From NCBI RefSeq assembly GCF_000613905.1, contig NZ_BAJW01000024.1, positions 1-46,348 of the forward strand: 46,348 nucleotides of DNA, written 5' to 3'. The notes beneath the pieces were generated by a model, which worked only from the letters and a program-made list of their open reading frames with translations, did no database searches and was not told the origin of the DNA. The position numbers and the translations under genes were made by a program. Below are positions 44,701 through 46,348 of this stretch, piece after piece. Origin of the DNA: Acetobacter persici JCM 25330 (lineage in GTDB: Bacteria; Pseudomonadota; Alphaproteobacteria; Acetobacterales; Acetobacteraceae). Every line of letters begins with the position of its first letter. Position 1 is the stretch's first letter.

Positions 44701-46348
44701 ATGACGGCAGGTTTTTCTTCCTATTTCCGAGATGTTCGCGCCCAGAGGGGTGCCCCCACGCGCCTCTGGCCAGATGCTGGCTGGCCCGCCCCGGCGGACA
44801 GACAGGCTGCTACGCATTTTGCAGAGGATATGGCTGGGGCGTTGCAGGAGGCCGGTGCGGCTGACGTGCTGAGCCTGCAAGGCGCTGCGGGGCTGCTGGC
44901 CTGCCTTGGGGGGAACAGCCCGTATCTGTCTGATCTGGCGCGGCAGGACCCGGCTTTTTTTGCGGCTCTGGTGCGGAGCGGACCGGAACCCTGTGCGAAG
45001 GACGTGTTTGCAGCATTTGCCGAGTTTGACATCACATCGGGGCGAGAGTGTGTTGCCCGCTTCCTGCGGCAGGCCAAAAAACGCACAGCCCTGATATGCG
45101 CTCTGGCCGATCTGGGCGGCTTCTGGCCACTGGAGGATGTCACGCAGACCCTCAGCAGACTGGCGGATGCGGCGCTGGAAGTGGCTGTCAGACATCTGCT
45201 GTGGAGTGCGCATCAGGCAGGACAGCTTCAGCTTCGTGACCCTCAGCGTGCGGCGCATGCCAGTGGTTTTGTTGTGCTGGCAATGGGAAAGCTTGGGGCA
45301 CGGGAACTGAACTTCTCCTCGGATATCGATCTGATGGTGCTGTACGACCCGTCCATGCAGACCCAGCCTGACGCCGTGCGGCGCGTGTTCATTCGTATGA
45401 CTAGCGATCTTGTGGGCCTCATGGAAGCACGGGATGCAGATGGCTACGTTTTTCGGACAGATTTACGCCTGCGGCCGGACCCGTCCTCGACACCTCCCGC
45501 GGTTTCTGTGCAGGCCGCCATCCAGTATTATGAAAGTCTGGGCCAGACGTGGGAACGCGCCGCCATGATCAAGGCGCGGCCTGTGGCGGGGGATATTGCT
45601 CTGGGCCGGAAATTTCTGGCGGCCATTCGCCCGTTTGTCTGGCGCAGACACCTCGATTTTGCGCTGATTGACGATATTCATGACATGAAGGCCCGCATCG
45701 ACCGTTATCGCAAGGCCGGGCGCACAGGACTTGCTGATCTACCGGATTCCGTACTGGCGGACCCGGCGGCCAGCCGGGACTGGCTGCTGGGCCATAACGT
45801 CAAGCTGGGGCAGGGCGGTATCCGGGAAATTGAATTTCTGGCGCAGGCCATGCAGCTGGTCTGGGGTGGCCGCGTGCCCGCCCTGCGGGACCGCACGACA
45901 TTTGGCGCACTGAAAAAGCTGGTGGGGTCTGCCTACCTCCCACGGGAGGAGGCCGAAGTGCTGGCCCGGACCTACCGCTTCCTGCGGGATACGGAACACC
46001 GGTTGCAGATGCGGGCCGACCACCAGACGCATGACCTGCCGGACCGTCCGGAAGCGTTCGACGCCTTTGCCGTCTTCATGAACTATTCGGACGGTGAGGC
46101 TCTGGCGCTGGATATGCTGCCGCGTATGCGGGAAGCCCGGCGCATTTTTGAACGGCATTTTGCCTCGCCTCAGGTGGCAGCACCAGAGCAGGATACCACG
46201 CTGCTGGCTGTGGCCCCGGATGATGACCAGTCACCCTCCGTGCTGGAACAGCTTGGTTTTCCGGCCAGTCAGACAGAAGAGGCCGTGCAGGTGCTGGCCC
46301 GCTGGCAGACCGGCAGCCTGCGCGCCTGCGGTCCGAACGGGCGCGGGA
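44701..46348 (+). CDS. glnE: Glutamine synthetase adenylyltransferase/deadenylylase, N-terminal part
   Basis: The frame starts at ATG 44701 and is open to the window end, giving about 549 residues of an enzyme usually near 950-1000. It belongs to the GlnE family, which attaches AMP to glutamine synthetase or removes it in response to nitrogen status, signalled through PII (GlnB). The N-terminal nucleotidyltransferase (deadenylylase) domain is visible: VLAMGKLGARELNFSSDIDL followed by MVLYDP carries the G-X-G-S/D-X-D metal-binding motif. Further motifs are DLRLRPDPSS, YYESLGQTWERAAMIKARPV and GGIREIEFLAQAMQLVWGGR. The second (adenylylating) domain lies outside the window. It is transcribed divergently from the AsmA-like gene. 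Confidence 0.95.
   Translation, partial: MTAGFSSYFRDVRAQRGAPTRLWPDAGWPAPADRQAATHFAEDMAGALQEAGAADVLSLQGAAGLLACLGGNSPYLSDLARQDPAFFAALVRSGPEPCAKDVFAAFAEFDITSGRECVARFLRQAKKRTALICALADLGGFWPLEDVTQTLSRLADAALEVAVRHLLWSAHQAGQLQLRDPQRAAHASGFVVLAMGKLGARELNFSSDIDLMVLYDPSMQTQPDAVRRVFIRMTSDLVGLMEARDADGYVFRTDLRLRPDPSSTPPAVSVQAAIQYYESLGQTWERAAMIKARPVAGDIALGRKFLAAIRPFVWRRHLDFALIDDIHDMKARIDRYRKAGRTGLADLPDSVLADPAASRDWLLGHNVKLGQGGIREIEFLAQAMQLVWGGRVPALRDRTTFGALKKLVGSAYLPREEAEVLARTYRFLRDTEHRLQMRADHQTHDLPDRPEAFDAFAVFMNYSDGEALALDMLPRMREARRIFERHFASPQVAAPEQDTTLLAVAPDDDQSPSVLEQLGFPASQTEEAVQVLARWQTGSLRACGPNGRG

Noticed and set aside
1..46348. tRNA or rRNA genes, CRISPR arrays, insertion sequences, phage genes
   Set aside because: I saw no cloverleaf with a TTCGA-type arm, no regularly spaced repeats, no transposase or integrase motifs and no terminal repeats with target duplications.

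Overview
The window looks like chromosomal DNA of an acetic acid bacterium (Alphaproteobacteria, Acetobacteraceae; probably Acetobacter or a near relative). This rests on the moderately high G+C, the HdaA-type DnaA homologue beside purM/purN and ppk, the system I cytochrome c maturation (ccm) operon and the residue patterns of the housekeeping proteins. The genus is a guess. I found no rRNA, tRNA, CRISPR array, insertion sequence or prophage.

Layout. 1-9705: rsmB (cut by the left edge), purM-purN, divergent hdaA, a secreted S46 peptidase and the polyphosphate pair ppk and ppx. 9887-15686: a tightly coupled five-gene operon encoding a dCache-GAF-cyclase-like membrane sensor, an MlaE-type permease, an ABC ATPase homologue without recognisable catalytic motifs, an MCE (MlaD-type) protein and a TPR lipoprotein. 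This is the most unusual system in the window. 15817-16824: a KirBac-type potassium channel. 16881-21369: two tandem FUSC-family exporters. 21625-26754: a YidB-like protein, a small membrane protein, an outer-membrane-type protein, a dicarboxylate/cation symporter, a LysE-type exporter and an AT-rich, broken Asp/Glu racemase. 26805-32192: the operon ccmC-D-E-F-G-H-I on the minus strand, without ccmA or ccmB. 32361-38932: small housekeeping and accessory genes (YciI, EVE, DUF442, Ser/Thr dehydratase, a lipoprotein, EcsC, 2-hydroxyacid dehydrogenase, aat). 38955-46348: three tandem exported proteins, an AsmA/YhdP-like giant and glnE (cut by the right edge).

Sequence quality. At least 17 one-base indels, mostly in short homopolymers, break or garble conserved genes: S46 peptidase (2), ppk, the first FUSC gene, the outer-membrane protein, the racemase (3), ccmG, ccmF, ccmD, the EVE gene (2, compensating), the 2-hydroxyacid dehydrogenase, aat, the first exported protein and the AsmA gene. 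Adding or removing one base at each site restores family-typical protein over the whole length. I read most as sequencing or assembly errors, so frameshifted genes are annotated at the full span of the repaired gene. The degenerate motifs of the MCE operon are not explained this way: the neighbouring frames at those sites do not give canonical motifs.

How the genes work together. Several blocks act at the envelope: the MCE operon and AsmA-like protein (lipid or outer-membrane homeostasis), the FUSC exporters, the LysE exporter, the potassium channel and ccm (periplasmic cytochromes, central to oxidative fermentation). purM/purN, hdaA and ppk/ppx link purine supply, replication control and polyphosphate turnover.
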